This document shows positions 17,091 to 25,719 of a stretch of DNA of 64,000 bases, one piece after another. The stretch's first letter is position 1. The number at the start of each line of letters is the position of its first letter. Location: positions 543,847 through 607,846 of the forward strand of contig NZ_JAHVAI010000001.1 in the NCBI RefSeq assembly GCF_019264375.1, written 5' to 3'. The notes under the pieces are model-generated. The model was not told where the DNA came from. It did not search any database and saw only the letters and a list, made by a program, of their open reading frames with translations. The DNA comes from Sedimentimonas flavescens (GTDB taxonomy: Bacteria; Pseudomonadota; Alphaproteobacteria; Rhodobacterales; Rhodobacteraceae). The translations under genes and the position numbers were made by a program.

Positions 17091-18038
17091 TTAAAGCAGG
17101 CCCTGCTCTTTGTAGAAGCGCTCGGCGCCCGGGTGCAGCGGGATGGGCGATCCCTTGATCGCGCCTTCCAGGCTGATGCCGCCGGCGGCGCTATGCGCGG
17201 CCTTGAGGGTGTCGAGATTCTCGAACATCAGCTTGGTCATCTGGTAGGCGACCTCGTCCGAGACATCCTCATGCGTGACGAGGAAGTTCACGACGGCAAC
17301 CGTCGGCACGTCGGCGGTCTGACCCTCATAGGTGCCCGCCGGGATGGCGCTGGCGATATAGGGCGCGCCGAGGCTCTCGGCCACTTCTGCCGGGACCGAC
17401 AGGAAGGTGATCGGCTGCGAGGTCGCCAGATCCTTCAGCGCCGCGTTGCCCAGACCCGAGGATTGCAGCGTCGCGTCCAGCTGGCGGTTCTTCATCAGTT
17501 CGACCGATTCCGCGAAGGGAAGGTATTCGAGCTTGCCGAGATCCTCATAGCTCATCCCCGAGGCGCCAAAGATCGCACGGGCGTTCAGCTCGGTCCCCGA
17601 CTTGGCGGCACCGACCGAGAGGCTCTTGCCCTTGAGGTCCGCGACCGTGGCGGCGCCGGTTTCCGAAAGCGCGGCGATCTGGATCACGTTGGGATAGATC
17701 GCGGCGATGGCGCGCAGCTTGCTCAGCGGCTCCTTGAAGCCCGCATCGGCATTGCCTTCCCAGGCGTATTTGACCGAGTCGCCCAGTGCGAAGGCCAGCT
17801 CGCCCTTGCCCTGCTGCAGCAGGTTCAGGTTCTCGACCGAGGCCTTGGTCGATTGTACCTGGGTGCGCGCGCCCTCGATGCCCTTGGCATAGACATCCGA
17901 CAGCGCCACGCCGAGCGGGTAATAGACCCCCGAGGTGCCTCCGGTCAGAATGTTGATGAATTCGCTGGCCTGTGCGACCGGCGCCGAAACCGCGATCGCC
18001 CCGGCGACAACCGCGCCGAGCTTCAAATTGTGGAACAT
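17091..18038 (-). CDS. TAXI-family TRAP solute-binding protein
   Basis: A 315-residue periplasmic protein with signal peptide MFHNLKLGAVVAGAIAVSAPVAQA. Two adjacent ATGs (18041, 18038) follow ggggaggac, and the second has the better spacing. FINILTGGTSGVYYPLG and the segment around VQSTKASVENLNLL are hallmarks of the TAXI group (TRAP-associated extracytoplasmic immunogenic). It binds the substrate and hands it to the fused permease downstream. It is first gene of the operon SBP-permease-DUF1850-dctB-dctD. Confidence 0.93.
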   Translation of the reverse strand: MFHNLKLGAVVAGAIAVSAPVAQASEFINILTGGTSGVYYPLGVALSDVYAKGIEGARTQVQSTKASVENLNLLQQGKGELAFALGDSVKYAWEGNADAGFKEPLSKLRAIAAIYPNVIQIAALSETGAATVADLKGKSLSVGAAKSGTELNARAIFGASGMSYEDLGKLEYLPFAESVELMKNRQLDATLQSSGLGNAALKDLATSQPITFLSVPAEVAESLGAPYIASAIPAGTYEGQTADVPTVAVVNFLVTHEDVSDEVAYQMTKLMFENLDTLKAAHSAAGGISLEGAIKGSPIPLHPGAERFYKEQGLL

Positions 18039-18059
18039 CATGTCCTCCCCATGCATATT

Positions 18060-18076
18060 CCCCGCCTCCTGCGGGG
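18060..18076 (-). promoter_or_regulatory. Leader hairpin with AGGAG in its loop, upstream of the TAXI gene
   Basis: On the reverse strand CCCCGC-AGGAG-GCGGGG folds as a six-base-pair stem. Its loop shows a ribosome-site-like AGGAG, 19 bases before the real site (ggggaggac). It might tune translation or mRNA life of the binding protein. No effect can be proven from sequence. Confidence 0.35.
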
Positions 18077-18212
18077 CTGTGCGACAGGGTGAGGGCAAAG
18101 CGCCTGCGATCAAACCTCTTTCCAGCGCGCGGGGCCAGATTCGTGGCAGCTTCCCGCCCCGGCTCTGGCCGGTTTCCGCCACGCACGGAAATTTCGATTG
18201 TCTGGCAGAGCC

Positions 18213-19082
18213 TTAGCGGACTCTGAGCCGGGCGCCTTCCGCGCCGCGTGGGGCGAGGCTGGCCAGCCCGATCAGGACCAGAACGACAAGGTTCATCACC
18301 ACCGCATAGATCAGGCCCGGGATCGACAGTTCGGGCGATTTGAGCAGCGCGCCCGCGACGAAAATCGTGATGGCGACGTTTTGCAGCGAAACCTCGGTCA
18401 TGATCGTGCGGGTCGCCGCGGCCTCTAGGCGCAACCCGCGCCCGGCGGCGAAGGCCAGCATGGGCGCGATCACGGCCAATGTCACCACGGCCATGCCCGT
18501 CTCGGCAAACGCACGCTGCATGGCACCCCAGTTCTGCGCGAAGGTCGCCAGCACCATCAGAACGAACAGCAGCTTGGCCAGCGGATCCACGACGCGCACC
18601 ATCTTTGCAACCATACGCGGCGCGAAATGCGCCAGCGCCATCCCCAGCAGCATCGGCACGATGGCCACCGCCGACATGCCAAGCGAGATTTTCAGCAGGC
18701 CCGCGGGTTGCGGCGCGGTCACGCCCGCCGCCACCAGCACCAGCGGCAGGGTGATCGGCGCCAGAAGGCTCGTGCTCAGGGTCATCGCGACCGACAGGCC
18801 CACCTTGCCCCGCGCCAGATGCGTGGCGTAGTTCGATGTCACCCCGCCCGGCGAGGCGGCGACCAGCATCAGCCCCGCCATCAGCATCGGCGACAGGCCA
18901 AAGAGACTGCCGATGGCGAAGGCCAGCAACGGCAGCCCGAGCACCTGCAACGCCAGCCCCGCGCCATAGGCGGGCGAGCCGCGCAGTGCGCCGGTGATGT
19001 CGCGCAGTGCGAGGCGCAGCCCCAGCGAGAACATCAGGATCATCATCGCCACCGGCAGGAAGGCCGCAAGGATCGCCGTCAT
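18213..19082 (-). CDS. BASS-family (bile acid:sodium symporter-like) transporter
   Basis: A 289-residue protein starting MTAILAAFLPVAMMILMFSLG at 19082. About nine hydrophobic helices, plus LMLVAASPGGVTSNYATHLARG and the later EVSLQNVAITIFVAGALL, match the conserved crossover regions of the BASS fold. Members carry organic anions with sodium. It ends about 170 bases before the TAXI binding protein start and is on the same strand, but with room for a separate promoter. The substrate is unknown. Confidence 0.88.
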   Translation of the reverse strand: MTAILAAFLPVAMMILMFSLGLRLALRDITGALRGSPAYGAGLALQVLGLPLLAFAIGSLFGLSPMLMAGLMLVAASPGGVTSNYATHLARGKVGLSVAMTLSTSLLAPITLPLVLVAAGVTAPQPAGLLKISLGMSAVAIVPMLLGMALAHFAPRMVAKMVRVVDPLAKLLFVLMVLATFAQNWGAMQRAFAETGMAVVTLAVIAPMLAFAAGRGLRLEAAATRTIMTEVSLQNVAITIFVAGALLKSPELSIPGLIYAVVMNLVVLVLIGLASLAPRGAEGARLRVR

Positions 19083-19133
19083 TGGAAACTCCCGTTCTTT
19101 TGCTCTGGATGCCCTGCGCCGCGCCGCGCGTCC

Positions 19134-19147
19134 CTGATCAAAGTCAA
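19134..19147. promoter_or_regulatory. NNR/FNR-like site upstream of the sco gene
   Basis: CTGATcaaaGTCAA differs by two bases from the nirS site TTGACcaaaGTCAA. Its centre lies about 62 bases upstream of the sco start, like the other sites in this window (about 70 bases). It is also 52 bases upstream of the divergent BASS gene. Confidence 0.5.
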
Positions 19148-19202
19148 GGTCGCGCGCAGCGTCGGGGGCTAGTGTCCGCCCATTACCAAGAGGACATGGC
19201 CC

Positions 19203-19823
19203 ATGATCACCCGTCGCTTGCTCATCGCTTCCACCGCGCTCTTGCCGCTTCTTGCCCGGGCCGGCTTTGCCCAAGACGGGCATGCCGATCTGGAACCCGA
19301 GGCCGATGCCGGCATGATGCAGGACATGCCGCGCCGCTACATGATGGAAGACCTCTACGGCAACGTCATGACGAATGAGGAGTTCGCGGGCAAATACCTG
19401 CTGATCTACTTTGGCTACACCGGGTGCCCCGATGTCTGCCCGACCTCGCTGTCAACCATGGCGGATGCGCTCGATCTCTTGGGTGAGGACGCCGCGCAGG
19501 TCACGCCGATTTTCGTTACCGTCGACCCCGAGCGCGACACGGCAAAGCTCATGCGCGAATACCTCGCCTTCTTCGACAAGCGGATCGAGGGGCTGCGCGG
19601 CCCGAAGGCCTATACCGATCACATGGTCAAAACGTTCAACGCGCGCTACGAAAAGCACATTCCCGATCCCGCGCAGCCCGACCGCTACTCGATCGACCAC
19701 ACCGCCTCGATCGCCTTCCTCGATCCGGTCGGGATGCTGATCAAACGCTACCCCCACGGCACCAGCGCCGAGGATATGGCCAGCGACATGCGCACGATCA
19801 TGGCCGAGGTCCCGGTGAAATGA
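19203..19823 (+). CDS. Sco/SenC-family copper chaperone
   Basis: A 206-residue protein with signal peptide MITRRLLIASTALLPLLARAGFA. The thioredoxin-like domain carries the copper ligands C75 and C79 (GYTGCPDVCP) and H166 (YSIDHTASIAF), the complete Sco set. Sco proteins deliver copper or reduce cysteines at CuA centres, and NosZ has a CuA centre as cytochrome oxidase does. Its stop overlaps the next gene (ATGA), and an NNR-like site lies upstream. The position beside nosY suggests a role in CuA assembly of NosZ. Confidence 0.9.
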   Translation: MITRRLLIASTALLPLLARAGFAQDGHADLEPEADAGMMQDMPRRYMMEDLYGNVMTNEEFAGKYLLIYFGYTGCPDVCPTSLSTMADALDLLGEDAAQVTPIFVTVDPERDTAKLMREYLAFFDKRIEGLRGPKAYTDHMVKTFNARYEKHIPDPAQPDRYSIDHTASIAFLDPVGMLIKRYPHGTSAEDMASDMRTIMAEVPVK

Positions 19824-20365
19824 TGCGAACGACGCGGCGCGGTGTTCTGGCGGGTCTGGGTGCCACACTGGCGCTGCCCGGCATCCTGCGCGCCGAGGAG
19901 GCCCTTCCCCCGACTGCGGCGACATTGGCGCGCGCCGCCACACCGCCGCGCGATGCCTCGGGGCTGATCATGAAGGACGGCGAAGGTGCCGCGCTGGCGC
20001 TGGCCGACTTCGCAGGCAAGATCGTGGTGCTGAACCTCTGGGGGCCGTGGTGCGTGCCCTGCCGGCGCGAGATGCCCTCGCTTGCGCGGCTGGCCACGAC
20101 GCTCGACCCGGCGCGCGGCGTCGTGCTGCCGCTGGCCTTCGATTGGCGTGGCGCGAGTGCGGTGCGGCGGTTCTACCGGGAAACCGATATCACCAACCTG
20201 CCGGTGCTGACGGGCGATGGCGACAATCTCAAGGCGGTCCTGGGCCTTGAGAACCTGCCCACAACGGCGATCATTGATCGCACCGGCCGGATGATCGAAT
20301 ACGTCGAAGGCGAGGCGCGGTGGGACGACCCGACCACGATCGAGTGGTTGATGGGCTTGGCCTGA
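19820..20365 (+). CDS. TlpA-like periplasmic thioredoxin
   Basis: A 181-residue protein. The N-terminus MMRTTRRGVLAGLGATLALP looks like a twin-arginine or Sec export signal. The thioredoxin domain has active site C78-V-P-C81 in LWGPWCVPCRREMPS and the cis-proline region LPTTAIID. TlpA-type proteins keep periplasmic cysteines reduced, for cytochrome c maturation or for the Sco/CuA pathway. Four-base overlap with sco makes a dedicated Sco reductase the likely role. Confidence 0.88.
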   Translation: MMRTTRRGVLAGLGATLALPGILRAEEALPPTAATLARAATPPRDASGLIMKDGEGAALALADFAGKIVVLNLWGPWCVPCRREMPSLARLATTLDPARGVVLPLAFDWRGASAVRRFYRETDITNLPVLTGDGDNLKAVLGLENLPTTAIIDRTGRMIEYVEGEARWDDPTTIEWLMGLA

Positions 20366-20380
20366 ACGCCCCCGAAACGA

Positions 20381-20407
20381 AAAGCGCCGCCCCAAGGGGC
20401 GGCGTTT
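20381..20407. terminator. Bidirectional terminator between tlpA-like gene and nosY
   Basis: The stem CGCCGCCCC/GGGGCGGCG with an AA centre is flanked by AAA and TTT, giving T-rich tails on both strands. It lies between the two convergent transcription units, 16 bases after one stop and 4 before the other. Confidence 0.8.
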
Positions 20408-20410
20408 CTC

Positions 20411-21310
20411 TTAGACCAGATCCCCGCGCGAGAAACGCCAGTATCCCAAGCCCGCAAGGGCCGCGCCAAGCGCCGTCGGATAGGCCATCGCCCAGGCGAC
20501 ATATCCTGCCACCCCGAAGTGATCGAGGATCACGTAGGACGCCGGGCCCAGCAGGATCAGCTGCGGGTCGAACAGGATCATCGAGGCCGTGCGGAAGCTT
20601 TGCAGCGGGTTGGCCAGCGCAATGCCGATGACGAAATCGGGCACGAAGCGTTGCTGGATCAGGATCGACAGCAACAGCAGGTCAAGAAAGGCCACCAGCG
20701 TCAGCCAGATCAGCAGGCTCGCGCCGAGTGCGACCTCGGTCGAGCGCGACACGGACGAGATCAGGAAGCCGATCCCGAGAAAACAGGTCGCGAGCGCTGC
20801 GACAAGGCCGGAATAGAGGCCGACATGGCGCCAGGGCACCTCATGCCCCATCACCGCGCCATAGGCCGCAGCCAGCGCCAGTGCGGCGAAGATCGGGGAA
20901 AGCACCAGCATCAGTCGCGCAAGAAAGCGCCCCCAGTACCAGGTCCGCAACGAGACCGGGAAGGCCAGCATATATTCGAGGTTGCCCGCCTCACGGTCCC
21001 CCACCATCGAACGCGCGGTGGTGACGACGATGAATAACGGCAGCACTGCCATCATGATCTGGATATAGGTCACCAGCAGCCGCGAGAGCCCGGTGAAGCC
21101 CAGTACGCGGCTTTCGGAAATGCCGGTGGTGATCAGCAGCAGCATCAGGCCGATGGCCACGAAAGAATAGAAATGGAACCAGCGCGAGCGCAGCGACTCC
21201 GACAGTTCGAGCCGCAGCATCAGGCCAAGCCCGGTGCGCGGCGTCACGGCCGGATCGCGGCGAGAGGTCGGGGCCTCGCGCAGCACGGGTTCAGGGGTCA
21301 TTGCGTTCAT
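20411..21310 (-). CDS. nosY: NosY, ABC permease for NosZ copper-centre assembly
   Basis: A 299-residue membrane protein with six hydrophobic segments. The start is set at 21310 (MNAMTPEPVLRE), an ATGA overlap with nosL; upstream in-frame codons lie inside nosL. GLMLRLELSESLRSRWFHFY and MVGDREAGNLEYMLAFPVS are typical of NosY. With NosF and NosD it forms the ABC complex that supplies sulfur and matures the copper-sulfide site of N2O reductase. It is the last gene of the nos operon, ending at the shared terminator. Confidence 0.9.
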   Translation of the reverse strand: MNAMTPEPVLREAPTSRRDPAVTPRTGLGLMLRLELSESLRSRWFHFYSFVAIGLMLLLITTGISESRVLGFTGLSRLLVTYIQIMMAVLPLFIVVTTARSMVGDREAGNLEYMLAFPVSLRTWYWGRFLARLMLVLSPIFAALALAAAYGAVMGHEVPWRHVGLYSGLVAALATCFLGIGFLISSVSRSTEVALGASLLIWLTLVAFLDLLLLSILIQQRFVPDFVIGIALANPLQSFRTASMILFDPQLILLGPASYVILDHFGVAGYVAWAMAYPTALGAALAGLGYWRFSRGDLV

Positions 21311-21810
21311 CCTCGGTGTCCTTCCCCATCCGCACCCGGTACGCAGCGCCAAGTCAAGCCGCGTTTGAGCACCTCGACCCTCATCGTGGCATAATCGACC
21401 GTATCCGAGGCGGGATGGCGCACCGCTGCAAAGCCGTAGTCCATGGGCGAAACCATGCCCGCGCGGTAATGGGCCTGACGCGCATCCATCCAGGCATCGC
21501 CCTTAGTACCGCTGTCGTAATCCATCACCCAGAACTCGATATCGGGTGCGTCTTTCCAGGGCTGTTCCTCAAGCCAGTTCACCGCATCACCGATGTCGTC
21601 GAACTTCACCAGCTTGCGATCCGGCCCGCCGCGGATCTCGGAGGCGTATTGCGGCTCGGAGATGATCATGCCGCAGATCTCGCAGGTCTCGCGACCCCAG
21701 CGGATCGGCTCGGGGCCTTCGGATTGTGGCTTGCAGGCGGCCAGCAGCGGTGCTGCGGCCAGCAGCGCGATCATCTGGCGACGGGAGGGGCCGTGACAAC
21801 GTCTGCACAT
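21307..21810 (-). CDS. nosL: NosL, copper-donating lipoprotein
   Basis: A 167-residue lipoprotein with lipobox LLAAC (C26). The metal motif CEICGM (43-48) and the downstream segment around FDDIGDAVNWLE match NosL. NosL binds Cu(I) and passes copper to apo-NosZ in the periplasm. It starts one base after the nosF stop. In this cluster it lies between nosF and nosY, whereas the usual order is nosF-nosY-nosL. Confidence 0.92.
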   Translation of the reverse strand: MCRRCHGPSRRQMIALLAAAPLLAACKPQSEGPEPIRWGRETCEICGMIISEPQYASEIRGGPDRKLVKFDDIGDAVNWLEEQPWKDAPDIEFWVMDYDSGTKGDAWMDARQAHYRAGMVSPMDYGFAAVRHPASDTVDYATMRVEVLKRGLTWRCVPGADGEGHRG

Positions 21811-21811
21811 C

Positions 21812-22675
21812 TCAATTCACCCTCTCAGGTTGCTGATCAAGCGACAGGCTTTCGATCAGGCTGCCATAGCGGGCCAAAAGCCCGAGGAAACGGAAAGTCT
21901 CGGCGGCGGGCACGGGGCCGGTGAAGCGCGTGCCCGCGCCATTGGCCTCAAACCCCCAGCCCGACAAAGCCAGCGCGAAAGGCGCATGCGGCGCCGACAG
22001 CACGATCTCGGCGCGGCGGAACTCACCCGCTTTGAGGCGATCCATCACCGCATCGTCCAGCACCACGCGGCCCCGGTCCATCTCGATCACGCGATTGACC
22101 AGCGGCGCCACTTCTTCCAGGCGGTGACTGGCAATTAGCATCGAGGCATCCCGGCGCTCGGCCAGCAGGTCGATGAAGACCGCGCGGGCCGCCGGGTCGA
22201 GGTTGGCCGAGGGTTCGTCGAAGATCATCAGATCGGCGTTGCGGCCAAGCGCGACAGTCACGAGGATCTTTTGCTTTTGCCCGCCCGAGAGACGGTAGAA
22301 GGGGCGTTTCTTCACCTCGTCGAGGTCGATACCCATGCGTTCGGCAATCGCTTGCATCAGCGCGCGGTCGGCCCCGGCGCCCTTTTCGGCGAAGCCCAGC
22401 AACTCGCCCACCGGCATACGCAGCGGCGGCGGCAGTTGCGGCACGAAGGCAATACGCGCGAGCGCACCCGCATCGCGGCGCCCGGCGCCAGCGCCGTCGA
22501 AACCGACGCGCCCGTCATGCCGGTATTGGCCGAGCAGGCAGCGAAACAGCGTCGTCTTGCCCGCACCGTTCGAGCCGATCAGCGCGATGCGGTCGCCTGC
22601 GGCGATCGAAAGCGTCAGCTCATCCAGAACCGCGCGGCGGTCGAAGCGTTTTGTCAGGCGGTCGATGGTGATCAT
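21812..22675 (-). CDS. nosF: NosF, ATPase of the NosDFY complex
   Basis: A 287-residue ABC ATPase with Walker A GSNGAGKTT, signature LSGGQKQKILVT and Walker B LMIFDEPSANLD. The C-terminal 70 residues are a family-specific extension. It powers NosY in the assembly of the CuZ site of NosZ. It starts 10 bases after nosH ends. Confidence 0.92.
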   Translation of the reverse strand: MITIDRLTKRFDRRAVLDELTLSIAAGDRIALIGSNGAGKTTLFRCLLGQYRHDGRVGFDGAGAGRRDAGALARIAFVPQLPPPLRMPVGELLGFAEKGAGADRALMQAIAERMGIDLDEVKKRPFYRLSGGQKQKILVTVALGRNADLMIFDEPSANLDPAARAVFIDLLAERRDASMLIASHRLEEVAPLVNRVIEMDRGRVVLDDAVMDRLKAGEFRRAEIVLSAPHAPFALALSGWGFEANGAGTRFTGPVPAAETFRFLGLLARYGSLIESLSLDQQPERVN

Positions 22676-22685
22676 GTCGCCCTCC

Positions 22686-23663
22686 TCAGACGATCTTGTC
22701 GAGGCCGCGGATCGTGAAGCTCAGCGCTTCCTGCGGGCAGGCATCGACGCATAGCCCGCAGCGCGTGCAATCGGGCCCGATGAATTCCGTGGTGTCCGAG
22801 GCATAGCCCATCTTCGTGATCTCCAGCACATGCGGCACAAGGCAAACCGCCCTGCACTCCCCTTCATGCACGCATTTTTCGAGATCGTATTTGATCTGGA
22901 CCGGTGCAACAGCGCCCGTGATGCCATAAGTCAGCCCGATCGGGCAGACATAACGGCACCAGAACCGGCGAGAGAAGAAGACCTCAATCCCAAGCAGGAA
23001 GATCACCCAGACGACAGCGACGGTCGGGCCGTAGATCAGCGCGCGGCTGACGATGCCCACCGGGTTGATGTATTCGAAAACCGTGTAGCCGGTGAAAAAG
23101 GCCAGGCCCATGAAGATGACCCATAGCACCACCCGCAGACCTCGATGAAACGGGTGATCCTTGACCCAACCGCGCTTCGCGAGGAAGAGGTGGAGCGCCT
23201 CGGCCCATTCGGCCAGCAGGTGATAGGGGCAGGCCCAGGAGCAAAACGCCCGCCCGCCCACGATCCACCACAAAAGCACGACCGTTACGGTACCGATCAC
23301 GAGGTTCAGCACCAGTTCCTTGTAAGCCAGAAAGACCTGAAGCGCCGCGTTCGGGTCGGCCATGTGAAAGCCGAGGAAGCGCGAGGCCGACATTGAGCCC
23401 TCGACCAGCTGCACGTCCCACGCAAAGGAAATGATGAACAGGGCGTTGATCAGGATGATCGAGGCCCAGCGCATGTTGCGCCACTTGTTGCTGACCAGCG
23501 GATACTGGTGTTCGTGATCGATGATCGCCTTGCGCTTCTGGACCTGCTCGGGGGTCTTCTTGTAGCGCTTCATCTCGCGCGCGGCATCGGTTTCCTCGGT
23601 CGGCGCGGCCTTGCGCGGATCGGCGCCGAACATCATCGCCAGCTTGTGCAGGAACCACTTCAT
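22686..23663 (-). CDS. nosH: NosH, NapH-type membrane iron-sulfur protein
   Basis: A 325-residue protein with four to five membrane helices. Cysteine pairs CSWACP (141-146) and CRYVCP (236-241) face the cytoplasm as in NapH. The C-terminal ferredoxin region has CVHEGECRAVC and CTRCGLCVDACP (299-310). NapH-type proteins take electrons from quinol and pass them to the periplasmic partner NapG/NosG. In clade II nos clusters NosH and NosG are thought to form a menaquinol dehydrogenase for NosZ. Its start overlaps the nosG stop (ATGA). Confidence 0.9.
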   Translation of the reverse strand: MKWFLHKLAMMFGADPRKAAPTEETDAAREMKRYKKTPEQVQKRKAIIDHEHQYPLVSNKWRNMRWASIILINALFIISFAWDVQLVEGSMSASRFLGFHMADPNAALQVFLAYKELVLNLVIGTVTVVLLWWIVGGRAFCSWACPYHLLAEWAEALHLFLAKRGWVKDHPFHRGLRVVLWVIFMGLAFFTGYTVFEYINPVGIVSRALIYGPTVAVVWVIFLLGIEVFFSRRFWCRYVCPIGLTYGITGAVAPVQIKYDLEKCVHEGECRAVCLVPHVLEITKMGYASDTTEFIGPDCTRCGLCVDACPQEALSFTIRGLDKIV

Positions 23664-24427
23664 GATTGTGCCTCCAGGGTCAGTTCGGTGTCGATGATGA
23701 TAGCGGCGGGCTCGGCGGGGCAGATCATCTCGCAGGTGCCGCAGCCGACGCAGGCCTTGTGCACGGTGGGGATGCGCCGCGGATCGGCCGGATCCTCCGA
23801 GATCCTCTCAAGGCTGATTGCGCCCTGGATGGGGCATTCGCGTACGCACAGGTCGCACAGCTCCAGCTCATAGGGATGCGAGGCGACGGGCTGCGGCTCC
23901 CACCGGTCGATCTCTTCGTAGCGCAGAAGGCCGGTGAAGTCGTAGCCGCGCGCAAGTCCGGTAAAACCCTCGCCCTTCATGGCAAGACAGGATTCGGGCC
24001 GCGCCAGCCGCGCGAAACCCATGGTGACCTCTTCCTTGGTCGCGATCGCGTGGCTCAGCGCCCCCGTCGGACAGGCCAGAACGCATTGCACCGCATCGCA
24101 AGAGAAGTCGCAGGCCTGAGCGCGAGCGTCAATATAGGGCACGCCGAGACCGTAGCCCTCATCGCCATCGGCCAGCTTGATCGCTTCGACTGGACAGACC
24201 TGAACGCATTGGCCACATTTGATGCAGGACGCCAGAAAGTCCTTCTCGGCCAACGCACCAGGCGGACGCAGCCGGTCAAACATCTGGCGATACACGGGAT
24301 ACCAGCCGACGAGGCCCGCAGCCACGGCGGCCACGCCCAGCCCCACCGTGCGCAGCATCAGGCGCCGCCGCTCCAGCTCGCGCCGGGTCAGGCGGGGTTT
24401 CTTCGGGGTATCGGAGCCGTCGGTCAT
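23660..24427 (-). CDS. nosG: NosG, periplasmic four-cluster ferredoxin (NapG/MauM type)
   Basis: A 255-residue protein. Its N-terminus (RRRLMLRTVGLGVAAVAAGL) looks like a twin-arginine signal. Four cysteine groups for 4Fe-4S clusters follow: CIKCGQCVQVCP (68-79), CDFSCDAVQCVLACP, CDLCVRECP and CVGCGTCEMICP. It is the periplasmic electron-carrying half of the NosGH pair. It overlaps nosD and nosH by four bases at each end. Confidence 0.92.
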   Translation of the reverse strand: MTDGSDTPKKPRLTRRELERRRLMLRTVGLGVAAVAAGLVGWYPVYRQMFDRLRPPGALAEKDFLASCIKCGQCVQVCPVEAIKLADGDEGYGLGVPYIDARAQACDFSCDAVQCVLACPTGALSHAIATKEEVTMGFARLARPESCLAMKGEGFTGLARGYDFTGLLRYEEIDRWEPQPVASHPYELELCDLCVRECPIQGAISLERISEDPADPRRIPTVHKACVGCGTCEMICPAEPAAIIIDTELTLEAQS

Positions 24428-25719
24428 TGCGTAAGCATCTCCAGCGCGGTTGTCGGTTTCTCGACGCGCGTCGCGGTTTCGGTCTGCGCGGCACTGTGGT
24501 TCACCGCCTGCTCATAGGGGCGCGTTTCGCGAACCAGCAGGCGCGGCTCGGTGAAGGGCGCGAGGCGTTCGACAAAATCGAGCGCCGCAAGCGCCAGCCC
24601 ACCCCGGAAGAACGCCGCCGAGGGCACATCCATCCACAGCCGGTCAGCATAGTTGTAGATCTCATAGGGCGCGTCGCCCTCGCCATCGCCATCGGCGTCA
24701 AAGCCCGCGTAGTCGTCCCAGTAATTGCCGTTCCAGCCCTCGCGCAGCGCCGTGCCGCGGCCGCGCACCGACACCTGGGTGAAATTTGACAGGAAGTTGT
24801 TCTGCGAGAAGTTGTTGCCTTCCCAGTCGGTGTGGAACTCGACGCCGACACCGTTGTAGGCGATCTGATTGCGGTGGATTTCGTTGGTCTTGTCCGGATC
24901 CCAGGGCGAGGGGTCGATATAGATACCCACCGCATTGCCCAGGATCACGTTGTCCTCGACCACCGCACCCGAGGTTTCCTTGAACCCCACGCCCAGCCCC
25001 GAGGCGCCCCATGCCCGCAGGATCTGATTTCCGCGCACGTTGATATCGTTGGCATACATCAGGAAGACACCCACGACGCAGTCCGAGATCTCGTTGCGCT
25101 CGACATCGTTCTCATGGGCATACATGAAATGGATGCCATAGCGGCCGTGCTGGATGCGATTGTCGCGGATCTTGTTGCCGCTGGAATACCAGATCACGAA
25201 GTCGCGGCTGTGCTCGACATGGTTCTGCTCGAAGATATTGTCGTTCGAATACCAGATACGCACGGAATCCCCGCGCATCTCCAGCGGCATATCCTTCGAG
25301 CTGATATAGTTGCGGCGCAGCACATTGTTGCTGGCCTCTGAGAGATCCAGGCCGAAAAGGCTGTTCTCGATGCGTACATCTCGTACCACGTTGAAATTGC
25401 CGTGGATGCGCAGCCCGGCATCAACCTTGTTGTGCAGACGGCCCGAGTTCCGGATCGTCAGATTCTTGAGCGTGACGCCATCGGTCTCGATGGTGACCAC
25501 GGTGCCGGTGCCGCCCCCGTCGATCACCGCCGCGCCCTGCCCGTCGATCACCACCGGATGGCGGATGACCAGCGGGCCCTGATGGTTGCCGGGTTCGAGA
25601 ACGATCTCGGCGCCATCAGGGGCGGCGTCGATGCGCTCTTGCAGCGTCTCGGCCAAGGCCGGGGCCGCAAGGGCCATCAACAGAAGGGCAATCGAGGCGG
25701 CACGCATGGCATGGCTCAC
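24424..25719 (-). CDS. nosD: NosD, periplasmic beta-helix protein for NosZ maturation
   Basis: A 431-residue protein with Sec signal (MRAASIALLLMALAAPALA after a short lead). It has the repeated right-handed beta-helix pattern (NIFEQNHVEHSRDFVIWYS, NDVERNEISDCVVGVFLM). NosD joins NosFY and carries the sulfur needed for the CuZ cluster. Its start overlaps nosB by four bases. Length and order fit the family. Confidence 0.93.
   Translation of the reverse strand: MSHAMRAASIALLLMALAAPALAETLQERIDAAPDGAEIVLEPGNHQGPLVIRHPVVIDGQGAAVIDGGGTGTVVTIETDGVTLKNLTIRNSGRLHNKVDAGLRIHGNFNVVRDVRIENSLFGLDLSEASNNVLRRNYISSKDMPLEMRGDSVRIWYSNDNIFEQNHVEHSRDFVIWYSSGNKIRDNRIQHGRYGIHFMYAHENDVERNEISDCVVGVFLMYANDINVRGNQILRAWGASGLGVGFKETSGAVVEDNVILGNAVGIYIDPSPWDPDKTNEIHRNQIAYNGVGVEFHTDWEGNNFSQNNFLSNFTQVSVRGRGTALREGWNGNYWDDYAGFDADGDGEGDAPYEIYNYADRLWMDVPSAAFFRGGLALAALDFVERLAPFTEPRLLVRETRPYEQAVNHSAAQTETATRVEKPTTALEMLTQ

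Noticed and set aside
18042..18212. Sigma-54 promoter for the TAXI operon, expected from DctD
   Set aside because: No TGGCAC-N5-TTGC match at proper spacing was seen on the reverse strand; only partial TGGC or TTTGC pieces.
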